Positions 1-11,970 of a stretch of DNA of 64,000 nt are shown here, in pieces. Made by a program: the position numbers and the translations under genes. Each line of letters opens with the position of its first letter. Within the stretch, counting starts at the first letter, position 1. The notes under the pieces are model-generated. The model searched no databases and had not been told where the DNA came from. It saw nothing but the letters and a program-made list of their open reading frames with translations. The DNA comes from Delphinus delphis (Eukaryota > Chordata > Mammalia > Artiodactyla > Delphinidae): NCBI RefSeq assembly GCF_949987515.2, contig NC_082685.1, positions 30,272,168 to 30,336,167 of the forward strand, written 5' to 3'.

Positions 1-2539
1 AAATAAAAGTAGGGAGAAGCCAGACTGGAGAACTGTTAAGTGGCAGTTTGGACTAGATTTTGTCAACACTGGGGAAGAAGGCTTTGAATAATTTTAAGCA
101 GAAGAGGATAACATGATTCTCACTGAGTTTCAAAAGGATCTAATCAATAGGACTGTTGATTAGATATTAGAAGAGGGAAGGAGGGATAAAACCTATCTCG
201 GGAAGGAGGGATAAAACCTATATCCAAGGGTGCCCCCAAGAATTAAATAATGTTTACTTAAAAAAAAGTCAGAAAACTCATGTCTTGGCTTACAATTGTA
301 AAAGCTGCATACACAGTCTATATCATAGTAGCATCAACAGAGTTGCAGTTCTAAGAGGAATGAATATTTTAAGGCATGATAATCCAGTAACCTCATCTAT
401 TAAATCACCTTAAGTGAATTATAAGAGTTTATTCTCTGTAACAGAAATGAAATACAATTTAAGTAATTCATTATTTTCCAAAGTGTCTTTTAAAAGCAGC
501 ATATTTGGTGTATCACATAGTACAACGCTCTTTCAAAGGATCTTTTTAAAATAAAGCACCACCAAATCCTCTCTGTATGTGGAACAAAGTTAAATTTCAG
601 CTCTGCTTCAAGCATAATTAAGTACCCATAGCACCATAAAACTTTTATTAAATTACAGTGTTGGGAATGAAATGTAAATTTGTCTTCCAATATGGTGTTG
701 GCATTTCAACCTTTTTTTTTTTTTTTTCAGCCTGAATATCATTAATAGTAAAAGTTCAAGGAAAAAGTAAAGCTCAAGTATTAGGTAGAATTCAAGATGT
801 CACATAATTATAAATATTAGTGAGATTATATTCTTGAGCTATTCTCCACCCTTTCTACTCTACTTATTTTCTAAATAACAATCATTGATACAGTTTATGA
901 TTATAAAAGAACTAGTAAGATGGGGTTAAAATGCGAAACAGCATATATATAAATGAGCTTAATCTTTTGCATAATAAAAGGAGGACATGAATGGCTTTAC
1001 CTGCCAATTGTTTATGCTACAAATTTATATTAAAACATAAATATTATAAGCAGAAGATATTCATTCAAATTCAAAAGCACCAAGAAAATCCTGCAAGTGA
1101 ATATGGGTCTCTCTTAACACATAGAAGGAATAGAGAAATCTACTTAAGCTCTAAATGAATTGAAAAAATAGAAATAAATATATATTATCTTTGATCTGCA
1201 ATACAGAAGAGACATGGGCAAAAATTAGGGAATTCAGATCTTTGTATAGCTGAATATTTTATATAAAAAACTGTTCTGAGAACATCCTACCCAAATAGAG
1301 TGGGGTTTTTTTTTGGCCTTTTAAGAAAGGAAAATGCTGCTTTCATTTCAGAAAATCCACCTTGCCCCAATATCAAAAGTTGACCATGCAAATATGTTCA
1401 GGGAACATGTCTGTCTAGAGTATGTCATGAGCAAGCAGAAGTTTCTTTCACCTTCCTCAGGTCCCCTGGAGATCTGACCCAAAGAAAATGTGAATAGAGT
1501 TTTCCATTTTGTTTCACATCAGGGTCTCCTGAGAGGCAAAGGACTGGAAAACTAGAGTCACAATATCCAAAGCATGATTCCAGCTGATGGCCCAGTAAAG
1601 GAAATGTACACTCCAAGCTTTCTTTTTTTCCAACCCACCATTGGCTCCAAATGATAAAATCACAGCCTCAAGGAAAACCACACCTTAACAAAAATTGTTT
1701 GTGTTGGCTGTTCTCTTAGAGAAGTTGAGTTTTCCTGGAAAGTTAACATTCCTTGTCAGAGAGGAAGTAAAAATAAATGCGGCACAGGCAAAGATGACAT
1801 TTGAATCCAAACAAAAGTTTGCCTTTTGCTTTTTTTTTTTTTTTTTCCTTTTCTCATGATCATACACTGATGTGCTAAGAAAAACAGTCCCAATTTAGCT
1901 TTCCATAAGCCCTTCGGAGTGGTTCACATATACAGTCTCTCCTAGGGAGGTTCACTCACAAACCCTTGTCAAAAAAAGGAACAAATATGCCATGTGAAAA
2001 CTGAGTGTTGGTTAGAGGATCAACAGAGAGGCCACAGGGGAAAAAATGCCAGTGGCTTATTTATTGAATGATTCAATGTTTTAGACAAGGGAAGACTGAA
2101 GTATGTCTCATGAGCTGAAACCACCTTCAGGCTGACAAAATCCCACCTACAGAACTTATAAACACTAGTGTGCCATACATCAAATTCAGGATCCAATTAT
2201 AATCATCTTGACTAGACCTTGGCCAGTTAATAGTTCCGGACTGGTACTTCCAGTGCCATCAGTCGACCCACCGTGCATTTACATTGGACCTGGACAAATG
2301 TATAATATTCACTAAGGGTGGTGACACTAAACACTCCAGAGTGAAGAACTATGCAGACAGAATAGGGGAGGGGCCTCTGATGTTCTAGGTGTTATATTCT
2401 CTTTACATTCTTCTGTTTACCTTCTTTAACGTTCTCTGACCCCATGAGGAAATCCCGACTCCGCACTACAAGGTTGTTCGAGGAACAGAGCCTGTCTTTT
2501 GGGGTCTTTTCTCCACAAGCTCAGACTCTCAAACGCCAA
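1..2539. other. AT-rich unique DNA, no gene seen
   Basis: No open frame of useful length and no recognisable repeat family was found on either strand. It holds a 25-bp tandem duplication (175-224), a T tract near 713-728 and another near 1830-1846. Probably intergenic or intronic; diverged repeats could be hidden here. Confidence 0.5.
175..224. repeat. 25-bp tandem duplication
   Basis: Two adjacent 25-bp copies (175-199 and 200-224) begin GGGAAGGAGGGATAAAACCT and differ at one base near the end. The near identity suggests a fairly recent local slippage or duplication event in otherwise unique DNA. Confidence 0.9.
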
Positions 2540-2855
2540 GTCCCAGACACAGAGGCTTCTAATTGCCCCTGTCATTCCTCCTTGGTCTCTGGGTATTTGT
2601 ACCATGCTGTCCCCTCAGCCGGAACACTCTCCTCCTCCATCACAAGCCCTCCTTTGCCCTTATGACTGGATAATGTGCACTGATTCCCATTGTATTTTAC
2701 GCTCACTATAATTTTTATACAATAGATTTGAAATAAGTGGTTCAATTTTCTCTCACATTATACTTAGTCTCTAAAGACTACATAGCACAGTATCCGGTAC
2801 AATGGAGAGACTGAAAACAAATATTTTGAATGAATAAATAACTGAAAAAGAAGTC
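2540..2855 (+). mobile_element. L2 LINE 3' end fragment
   Basis: Pyrimidine-rich sequence is followed by a diverged version of the L2 3' tail, including an 'ACAGTATCCGG' form of the usual ACAGTGCCTGG and ending in TTTTGAATGAATAAATAA. Layout and tail match the mammal-wide L2 3' UTR from memory of the family; divergence is high, so the 5' limit is approximate. Confidence 0.55.
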
Positions 2856-5800
2856 ACCTATCTTCTTAGTTCTTATCAAATTGCCAAAAAACGTTCAGTA
2901 TGTTGAAATCCGAACTTGGTTAGGCATGGCAAAATTCTCATGATGTCCTAGGGCTTAATATGCATTCAATAAACTGTAGCACAAACGATTATTGTTTACA
3001 TTACAAAAGCATGTATGATTTAGAAAATTCTTCACAACTACTATTTCTACTGCACAGTCATATAAAGATGATCACTTGAAACTTGTTAAAACATTGTTTG
3101 ATGCATGTGCATTTTTTTGTGAAAGTGCCTTTATTTTAAGTGAAGGAAACTTGTAAAAGTAAGAGGACTCCCGGTCAACAAACCATATAATTACATGCTA
3201 TTGTAACAAAAAAAAAGAATTATCAATAAAAAGAGCTCACTCTGTTTATGTAGAGACAAGGACATTTTAGGAAAAAAGGTAGTGATGAAGACCTCCAAAT
3301 GGTCCACAAAAAAATTAAGTAATCCTAGTGATATACATGCATGTGGCTTGTGTATCATTTTAATAAAAGTACCTAGAGGGCACGGATTTACCACGTTTCT
3401 ATGGCTCTGTGTAGCAAGCACTGTACATGTGTGGTTATTACTTGTGGGTAAGCACTATTTACTCTACAAATAAATTACTATGTAGCTTACATTGTTAGGG
3501 TCGCATGATAGCCCTATAGCTTAAAAGACTGAAATAACCATGCATTTATCTTGTCACTACAGGTACTTACAGTGTAATTACAAGGTCAACAGTTACTATG
3601 TAATTACATAGTTTCAACATTGTGGTTCTTATAAAAAAAAAGTACACTGTTCTCCCAGTACCTGCTGAGAACCCCTATCTCTGCTCCATCATCCTCACTT
3701 ACAAATTTTAAATAGCTACAAATAACATTTTCAAAGGGAAACAAATCAAAGAATATTTGTTGGCATGATAGCTATCTTAGAACTACTATACAGTGGTAGC
3801 AGTCAGACCTGAGACATATTCTTGCCCAATGCCCTCACGTTGTTGGAAGATTTTTTTTTTAATTTCTTGTAGTATTATACCTAATTTAGAAAGTAACTCA
3901 AAATAGAAAATAACCCAAATAGGTGTTTTTGTTTAGCAGCAGCAATAATTTTATAATGGCTGCTCATTTATATAGAGTAATGAGATGGGGCACATTTTTA
4001 AAAGGGTGAATTTCCTGATTTAACTTAATCAAAAGAAAGTACTGAATCATAACTTATCATATAACAGCCCTAAAATTTCACGCTTCTGAAGTTCAGATTC
4101 TAACTTCATTTCTGTATGTCTGATGAATATTGGCATCACATTGCATATAATTTTGTGGTTGGTCCTGTGTATGTGTGGTGTGACGAAACCTCATTCATTT
4201 CTTTTCCAGTGTATGGGTGATTCTGAAATCATGAGTGTCATTAAAGCCTAAAGCCCTTCAAATTCTTCCCCCCCACCTTTATTCAGTGAAGCAGAAGTAC
4301 ATTGCTTTGATAGTCAATATTTGAGCAACTCATTCCAAATTTATTATAGGTTACTATCATACAGAGAATAATAAAGAATTTTTTTAATTACTTTAGCTCA
4401 TAAGAATGGGCTGATAGATATTCCATCAATGTTATGATTCCCTTGGATGGAGAAATGCTAAATGCTAACCCAAACAGATTTTAAAACCATAATTACTCGG
4501 TAAATAAGGAAATCATAGCCAAATAATTATTCATGAATGCAGATTAAATTCATCTAGATTTTTTTTTTTTTCTTATTGAATTCTTCTATCTGTGGCAAAG
4601 CCACTGAGCATAGCACTATCAAAGTGGTATTGCTTCTTCAATATGTTTTACACAAAAAAGAGCATGCTGTGTACAGGCTTTTGCTATAGGGTCTTTCTTC
4701 TTTCTCTCTCTAGCGATGAAGCACAGATAAGTTAACCAACACTAGTGTGCTTGCATCATATTAAAAGAGGATGCTTGTTCCCTGATGCAGGAATTCACTG
4801 AAAAGCAAACACCAGGCAATCACATAAGGAACATCACCACTTAGTTCTCACAACTAAAGACTTACTATGATGAGAGTCATCAGCAAGGAAACCACACTCT
4901 ATATCGACAAATGGGGAAAAGTCTTCAAAACAGAATCTCAGGATGGGAGATTGTCAAGATCTCAAGAGATAATACAAACTAGCCTCTCTCTTATCACCTA
5001 ATAAAGTCAAGAAGCTTACTTAAATAGTTACAGGATTTACCTTCTAGTACCTACTCATAATTGATTTACATGTGAAGGGTTTCTCCTTTTCAATAGCTCC
5101 AAAACTCATTTGAACATTTTTTTTGTAAGTCTCACAAGATGAATTAAGAAAGCAAAATAAGCTATCTCTTGGACATAACACAGGCTGAAATATGCCAGGT
5201 ACAGATGAACACCTACAGAATGATGTTTTGATGTTAAAAAAAATAGAATGATTACCTATGTCAAGCTGATTAGAGAATCTGGGAGGGGACCAGATGTGGG
5301 AGGAAGGTCAAAGATGACTTTTATCTGTGATGATTCAACCCTACATATGAGAAGGATATTTAGATATTAAATATAATATAAAAATTGAGAAAATACATGA
5401 AAGTAAAGCAAATTGTAATAAAAAGCTACATAAAGAAAAACAGAGTATTTCTCCATTAGTCTAGGACACAGTTTTCCACGTTGGTGGCAAGAGATCTACC
5501 GACACAGTTTGTTGGAAATCAAAGGACAGTGAAAAAGGGGAAATTCTTCAGCCTGCTTAGTATAGAGATGCATGGAGAAAACTATAAATAAGGACACTCA
5601 TACTGACCTTGGAGTTACTAGAAGTGAGAAAAATGTGTATTATTAGTAGTGTACTGACCCACAGGCTCTGACCAAGAAATGGTTCGCGCTATTTATTCCA
5701 CACTTTTAGTCAGTATGCATTTCAACGACTGCTCTCATTCCATTTTTTGGTGGTAATTTTCAGTACATAAGAAGCACTGTACATTTCAGTTTTAAATATA

Positions 5801-6807
5801 AAAAAAATGACACTGATTAACCTTTAAAATGGTGCCATTTAATCAAGGCAAGTAGATCTTTAATGGGTTTTCAATGGACTAATCAATCACACGATTCTTT
5901 TTCACCATGGAAATAAACAAAATATTTGGGGAAAAATTCTCATTATACCTCTTGGAGTGTTCGTGTGTATAGGAGACTGGGCAGGGAGACAAGTGACGGG
6001 GGTTCACACATGGTTATTCTCGACGTGACTATGATTTGGAAGGAGACCCTTTTGCCTTTTTTTTCCAGTGAGTTCTTGATTACTTACCTTTTTGCTCTGT
6101 GTGCTCACAAGTAAGTGGCTATATTGGGATGTCTTAAGGAACTTTGACAAATTTTGAGACAGGGACTAAGAAATGTGGTTGAGCATCATGTTGAAGACAA
6201 CTGATCTTTCAGTCTAAGAGAAACTTATCAGAGAAGATGAGTATAGGTTACTCTCTCCACTCATCCCTCTGCCATCACTCATTCTCCTCAAGGTACAAAT
6301 GAAGACCCAAGCAACCGTCAGTGTTGGAACGTGCAGACTGAACTCCTTGTGTCCAGAGCTCAGTGTCTGGGCAAATGACTATTGTTTTGCCTCCAGATTC
6401 TGGAGAATTGCCTCCAGCAATTCTCTTTGCTCCCCTGAAATGGGCAGGTCTGTCTTTACACTGTGATACATACTCTGCCTGGCTTACAGTTGCTTCCTGC
6501 AAACAAGCTGAGTGAATGAACTAGGAAAAAAGAGACAGCTTGATAATGACAGACTAGTTGTGCTTTCCCTTTGAACCATGTACAATCTTAAATACAGAAG
6601 AACAAGAGGCCATTCATAATAAATTGACTTCCAACTCTAAAGAGTGACCTCTGTATTGGACGAGGAAGATGCCAGGGTAGGGCTGTAAGGTGGAGGAAGG
6701 AAAAGGGAATGGAGAGAAGCTACCTCTGCAGAAGGGAATGAAAAAAGTCAGGAAGGATGTAGGGATGAAAGCTCTTCAGCTGGCCCTTCATCAGAGCCAC
6801 CATTTTC
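2856..6807. other. unique AT-rich DNA, nothing recognised
   Basis: About 4 kb without a recognisable transposon, exon or RNA gene. Open frames here are all under 80 codons and none carries a domain I recognise. Short homopolymer runs occur (3849-3858, 4560-4571). Confidence 0.45.
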
Positions 6808-6990
6808 AAGCACTTACATTGTGTTAGGTAGTGAACTGAGAATTGTATAGGCTTTATCTCATTTAATCCACATAACTCAATAAGGTTTAGATAATTAGTG
6901 TCACGATTTTACAGATGACAAAACTGAAGAAAAGAGAGATAATAAAACTTGCAAAGGACACACAGCCAGTAAGTCAGGATTTATATTCCA
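6808..6990 (-). mobile_element. MIR SINE fossil
   Basis: Contains the reverse-strand MIR core: CTCATTTAATCCACATAACTC, then TTTTACAGATGACAAAACTG and ACACAGCCAGTAAGTCAGGA. These blocks occur in MIR order. It is an old, diverged mammalian tRNA-derived SINE. Confidence 0.85.
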
Positions 6991-7304
6991 AATAATGCAG
7001 TTTGGGAGGGTTCTCCACGTCATGTCTTCTCCCTCAAGCAAGTCTACCTCACACTCTCCTACTCTGTAGTTTCAGAGTGTGAACTCTCCCTCCTCCTTGT
7101 CAAAGGCGGCTTTCCCTCTGTGCTGGGACCACGTTATCCAGTAACATTCTCCTTTAATTTGCCCCCTCGCCTCTATGTCCAGTCTCTCCCATTCTAGAGT
7201 CTTCTTCCCCATCAGTCTCTGAAACTGCTCCAATCTGTCCACCCCAATTCTATTCCTTGACTCCTGGACTTTCTCTGACCATCACCACTTTGTCACTGTC
7301 TGTA

Positions 7305-7524
7305 CGGTTGACCCTGGAACAACATGGGTGTGAATGGCATGGGTGGGTCCACTTATAAACAGATATTTTTTCAATAAATACTACTGTATTACATGATTTG
7401 CAGTTGGATGAATACCAGGATGCAGCACTGTGGGTTTGGAAGGCCAACTCTAAAGTGATATTCTGATTTTTAATTGTGAGGGTTTTGGCATCCCCAACCT
7501 CATCATTGTTTCCAGGGTCAACTG
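7305..7524. mobile_element. Tigger/MER2-like MITE with intact inverted ends
   Basis: Terminal inverted repeats are perfect over 13 bp: GTTGACCCTGGAA at 7307-7319 and TTCCAGGGTCAAC at 7510-7522. TA dinucleotides flank both sides (7303-7304 and 7525-7526), the duplication expected for the Tc1/mariner-pogo group. The 220-bp body has no coding capacity. The end sequence is that of the mammalian MER2/Tigger family, so it would have been moved in trans by a Tigger transposase in an early mammal. Confidence 0.85.
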
Positions 7525-8577
7525 TACTTGGTTTTGCCCATATCCTCTCTTGCCTCTGGAATAGATCTCTGCCCCACCATGCCCGGAACTGCCTCTGCTG
7601 AAGTCACTAGTATTCCACTAGTGGACAAGTCAAGTGGACACTTTTCAGCACACATCTTACCATGACCTTAGGCTTCTGGTTCACTGAAACATTCTGCCCT
7701 TATTTTCTAAAATCTCAGTCTGCCAGCTCTCCATCCCTTAGCCAGCTTCTACACCAGTGGCTCTTCATTTAAATGTCTCAGAAATATTGGTGCCACTGAG
7801 AGCTCCATCTGTGTCCTTTTCTGCTACCTCTCTATACACTCTCGGGATGCTCACAATCTCTCACAAGCTTAAGTGACTTGTACACACTGGTGATCCCTTC
7901 ACCTATACCACCGACCTGGATTTCTCATCCGAAAACCAGAACTGTACATCCTACTGAGTATTAGGCACAATGACCACATGGATGAATGATGTGACCTCAA
8001 ACTCAACATATTCAAAACTGAGTTCACTGTGTTCTTACCCCTCTTCCTTACCTCAAAGTCACTTTATATCACACGTCAAAAACAGACGCCACAACTCTGG
8101 AAGTTACACTTGACACTTCAATCTCCAGGACAGCCTTTTCTTCCTCCCTCATAATTCCTCAGTCTACCAAATCCTCTCTAACAAACAATCACGCTTTGTC
8201 ATACTTCAGGCCCTTGTCACTCTTTCCTGGGCCAAGGAGATGGCCTATGTCCTCTGTCTCCAGTCCTACCCCTGCCCCCTTTAACCAGTCCTCTTTACCG
8301 TCCTCAAAACAGTATTTCTAAAACACAAATCAGACCTAAAGGATGCAGATGCTTTACATCTGCATAAACCTGGCTCTGGCTTCGCCAACTCCCTTAGCCA
8401 GACTGTGAGGGATGTGGCTGCTGTCTTCCCCTTCAGCCCCATCTCCCACCATGTGCACCCTTGTCCCCATATCTCCTGCACAGCTGAGTGTTCTGAACAC
8501 ACTGTAATTTTTCACCTCTCTGGATATTTGCACATTCAGTTTTCCTTTTCCACCTTGAATTCCCCCCTTCCTTTCCT

Positions 8578-8733
8578 TCGCGGAGCACAGGCTCCGGACG
8601 CGCAGGCTCAGCGGCCATGGCTCACGGGCCCAGCTGCTCCGCAGCATGTGGGATCTTCCCAGACCGGGGCATGAACCCGTGTCCCCTGCATCGGCAGGCG
8701 GACTCTCAACCACTGCGCCACCAGGGAAGTCCC
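8578..8733 (-). mobile_element. CHR-type SINE, tail side missing
   Basis: Reverse-strand copy of the short CHR SINE. The 5' end lies at 8733 (CCACCAGGGAAGTCCC on the + strand), and the B-box region is 'CGGGGCATGAACCCG'. The copy stops at GCGGAGCACAGGCTCCGG and lacks the terminal 45-50 bp and A tail. No clear target duplication; flanks are pyrimidine-rich and L2-like. Confidence 0.9.
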
Positions 8734-9214
8734 TCCCCCTCCTTTTTTTGCCAGGAAAACACCTATTTTATCTTCAATACCTCACACAGACAAGACTTAT
8801 CTTCTTCCTGAAACAGTTTTTGATCTTGCCCGAAGATAAGCCCTCCCTTCCTTGAATGCATGCACAAACAGCATGAAGTTTCTAGCATTTACACTTTACA
8901 CTATATTGTAATTTGATTTTTACCTGAGCCTGTCTGCCTCACTAAGACTTTGAAGTCAAGAGCTCCCTTTTCAAGCATTTTGCTTTTTCCAGTACCTGGC
9001 TCCGGGCCTATCACACAGGAGATGCTGAGTAAATGACCGTTGAACTCCACTTGACATTTGATGGACAAGAACCTTCAGTTTTAAGCTCAAGCAAATAAAC
9101 AGGCAACCTCAATTATTTTGAAAATAATCAGCATGCCTTTGAAGCAATTTAGCCATAGAACAAATGAGATTTATTTTGGAGATCAATAAATTGGAAATCA
9201 GAATGTATAGTTCC

Positions 9215-9315
9215 AGAGCCTGCAGTGTCACTGGCCAGCTGTGAATCCTTAGACAAATCTTTTATCTCTGCTTCATCCAAACATTCCACCTGTAAAGTGA
9301 GCTGAATAGAATAAT
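9215..9315 (+). mobile_element. MIR SINE fossil
   Basis: Diverged forward MIR core: CCAGCTGTGAATCCTTAGAC, TCTTTTATCTCTGCTTCATC and ACCTGTAAAGTGAGCTGAAT follow the MIR order (ctgtgtgacctt, cctcagtttcc, tgtaaaatggg). Confidence 0.7.
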
Positions 9316-9700
9316 CTTGAAAATCTCTCCAGCTTTCAAATATCTATTTTGTTGTATGAGATCATAACTGACCACACAGGCAGACATTCAAAGGAAGGGA
9401 CTAAAGAAAAAAAAAGGAGCAAAAAAAAAAAAAAAAAAATCTTTTTTGTTGTAAATAATCAAAGATGTGTATTGAATAAGAAGAAATAACAAATTGCTCC
9501 CAACAATCTTCTCAAAAGTACACATATAATTGAATATTTCATACTTAGCTCTAAAAAATCCCCACAAAACTGTCTTGGAAAACAGTCCTTTGGCTAGGAA
9601 ATGTATGTCTTTATAGATGCATCAAAGACGTCTTTCTATCTTTTCCCTCACATTTTCAAATCAAGTTCACAATCCTATTATCATTCACAGCTCTAAGTTT

Positions 9701-9722
9701 CCGCCCCCCCCCTCCCCCCGCC
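9701..9722. repeat. C-rich tract, G4-prone on minus strand
   Basis: A run of almost pure C (CCGCCCCCCCC then TCCCCCCGCC). The minus strand therefore has long G runs able to form a quadruplex. Long homopolymers are also prone to sequencing error. Confidence 0.8.
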
Positions 9723-10109
9723 AAATATCAAATTTGTCTTTGATTCCACAGATCCTGAATATTTATATGCCTTTCAAGTTGGTGTAGTCTATTGAGGAAA
9801 GAACACAGCTCAGTCACGTCTATTAAATATTAAGTATTTTGCTGCAAAAGCAGATTCAGGTACACAGATGTGTGATTACAGCCTCTAGAGATACAAACAT
9901 GATGCTTTTCCCCCCATTTGGTTGCAAATGAGGAAAAAAAAAACTGTGCTAAAAGAAAACTTGCTTAAGTAACATGGTGAGCAATAATGTGGTGTTCAAA
10001 TAAAATGTATTTGAAGTTGCATATTATATCCAAAGGAGCACTGCCATAGTTCATAGTGATTAATGTTAATGTCAAAAATATTAAAGAAAGTAATAATGAT
10101 TTGTATCTT

Positions 10110-10460
10110 CATGTAATGGGCTACCCTTTCTTTGATCTTTTATTCCCTTTGATCGATGAAATTAACGGACAATAAATTTCAAACCAATAAAAAAGAATTC
10201 ATCTTCGCCCAGCACATTGGTCAGCCTGTGGGAATAACTCCTGCACGAGGTCAGAGAGACAAATGCTAAGGCTGGTGTTAAAAAGGGATCAGATAATTTT
10301 ATGACCATTAATAAAGTTTGTCACGCTGCAAGCTCACGTGCAGATAAGGGTAATCCAATCATCCTTCTGGGCTCAGACTAATTACCTTCTGGGTCACAAA
10401 GACACTGCTGGACCAGCACACAGTCTGGAACACATGTGCACTCTCAGAGAGGGGCTTTGC
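10110..10460. promoter_or_regulatory. candidate conserved enhancer-like element
   Basis: A repeat-free stretch with two copies of the TCF/LEF-type word CTTTGATC at 10130-10137 and 10147-10154, 17 bp apart. Nearby are AATTA and ATTAAT homeodomain-type words and a TTTTATGACC Hox-like word. This word composition resembles deeply conserved developmental enhancers, but conservation cannot be seen from one sequence. Function is inference. Confidence 0.3.
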
Positions 10461-11694
10461 TTCCATTTCAGTGCAGAACAAAGTCAGCTGAAGGGGCACT
10501 AAAGGGCACTAAAACCTGAAAATATTTTGATACTTCCTCCTGAGTTTGTAATTAAAAAAAAAAAAGAAAAACTAAATCATAAAACACATAATTTCATGCA
10601 CATGCTGAAATTAAAATGGAGTTTTTCCAGATTGCTTTGGTTACAAAGTTCAAGTTTGTTTTCTTTCAATGCTGATTGTTAGAAACGTTTTGGTGTCCCT
10701 GCTTTCTTAGGACTCTGAACACTTTCACAATTTGCCTATTTGGTAATTAGACACTTGGTGGGAAGAGTGAAGATGAATTTGTTCACAGCCAAGAACATCA
10801 GCCTACACGTGGTTCCCTTGCTCAAGTCCAAAGTATCAGAATCTGTTTCAGGAACTCTGCTTCCATATGCATTGGTGGTGGTTATGGATTTCTGAATCTT
10901 CAGTTAAGGCTGGTTGCATAAATTATGGCCTGCTGGGGGTATCTTCCCAACCAAAGGCATTCCTTAAGACATCCCTTACGTATTATTTCCATATCCTTAA
11001 TGAGATCCATATCTGCACTGATATTAGTGATTAGTGCCAGGTAAATTTTGAATACACCCAGGGAATTGCACTCAATAAAGGCTGACTTGTCACAAATTCA
11101 ATGCCAATTGCTGAGGAAATGCATGATGTTTATATGATTTACTATCTACATGCACGCGACTATTCGTTTATTGTGCTCTGCTCCCCTTTCACCAAAGGCC
11201 TGACGTGTCACGAAAAAGAAAATGCATCTAATTGGTATCTAATAACTTAAGGGTTACTGAAAACTGACCACCATGTTGCTAAATGATACTACCCACAGCT
11301 CTCATCAGCAGGAAATCATGATTCTCTTAATAGACTTATAATATACAGACACAATTTACTTTCATAAAACTGCAGGGGTATAGCTCTAAGTTGGCTTCAG
11401 CGTGAAGAAATTCATGATCATCAATAATTTATCTCAAAGATTCATTAAAGCTCAATGTATTTATGGCCTTCGAGCTACAGTAAAGTAAGATTAGTAACTG
11501 CCAGTGGAGGAAATATTATTCATGTACTTTTCAGCATTTATTAAAATACATTGTATAGATTTTTTTTTCCTTTGCATGGTAAAGGCCTCTACAAGGAAAA
11601 GTAAGTGTTGGAAATGAAGAATTTTCCAGAACCAGATTCAGACACAAGGAAAATAGATATAATTAGAGATTTAGTGTCTCAAATACTTCTTTTA

Positions 11695-11970
11695 GGTCTC
11701 TGCTAGTATTTCTTCTCACAGGAAGTCTGGCATCTCACCTCTGTTCTGCCAACTCTTTCACTGCCTTCTGTGTTCCTGACCCTAATTCCACAAGGAGACT
11801 GCCTTTTATTCTCTCAGCATCTAGACCCACCTGGCCATATGTCTGACCTGGGGACTTCACGTTCAGCCTTCTGCCAGCCAACTTCTAACTTGTCTAAATT
11901 TTTAACTTCAACTTCAAGATTCATGTCAAAGCTTATCTCCTCTGGCAACCATGTCTGCTCCCTGGTTTTG
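11695..11970 (+). mobile_element. possible L2 fragment
   Basis: Pyrimidine-rich sequence with 'CTTCAAGATTCATGTCAAAG' and 'TATCTCCTCTGGCAACCATG', which resembles the L2 3' region 'ttcaggtctcagctcaaatgtcacctcct'. It explains why a 127-codon frame crosses this area without coding meaning. Confidence 0.4.

Larger units (their letters stand above)
7035..9050 (+). mobile_element. L2-like LINE fossil, interrupted twice
   Basis: A long pyrimidine-rich stretch resembles the C-terminal coding part and 3' UTR of L2 ('CTCAAACTCAACATATTCAAAACTGAGTTC', in diverged form, and 'CAGGCCCTTGTCAC'). It ends with an L2-type tail (GTACCTGGCTCCGGGCCT ... GCTGAGTAAATGACCGTTGAAC). It is interrupted by a MER2-like MITE at 7305-7524 and a SINE at 8578-8733. 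The 5' limit and whether the part before the MITE belongs to the same element are uncertain. Confidence 0.5.
9316..11694. other. mostly unique DNA with enhancer-like stretch
   Basis: No gene or clear transposon. It contains an A19 run (9421-9439), a C-rich tract (9701-9722), a 10-bp tandem duplication GGGCACTAAA (10494-10513) and the motif-dense stretch 10110-10460, listed separately. 11100-11500 is similarly rich in AT homeobox-type words and lacks repeats. Confidence 0.45.

Noticed and set aside
8354..8713. 119-codon minus-strand open frame
   Set aside because: Its first part is the SINE read in sense and the rest L2-like sequence; no independent coding signal.
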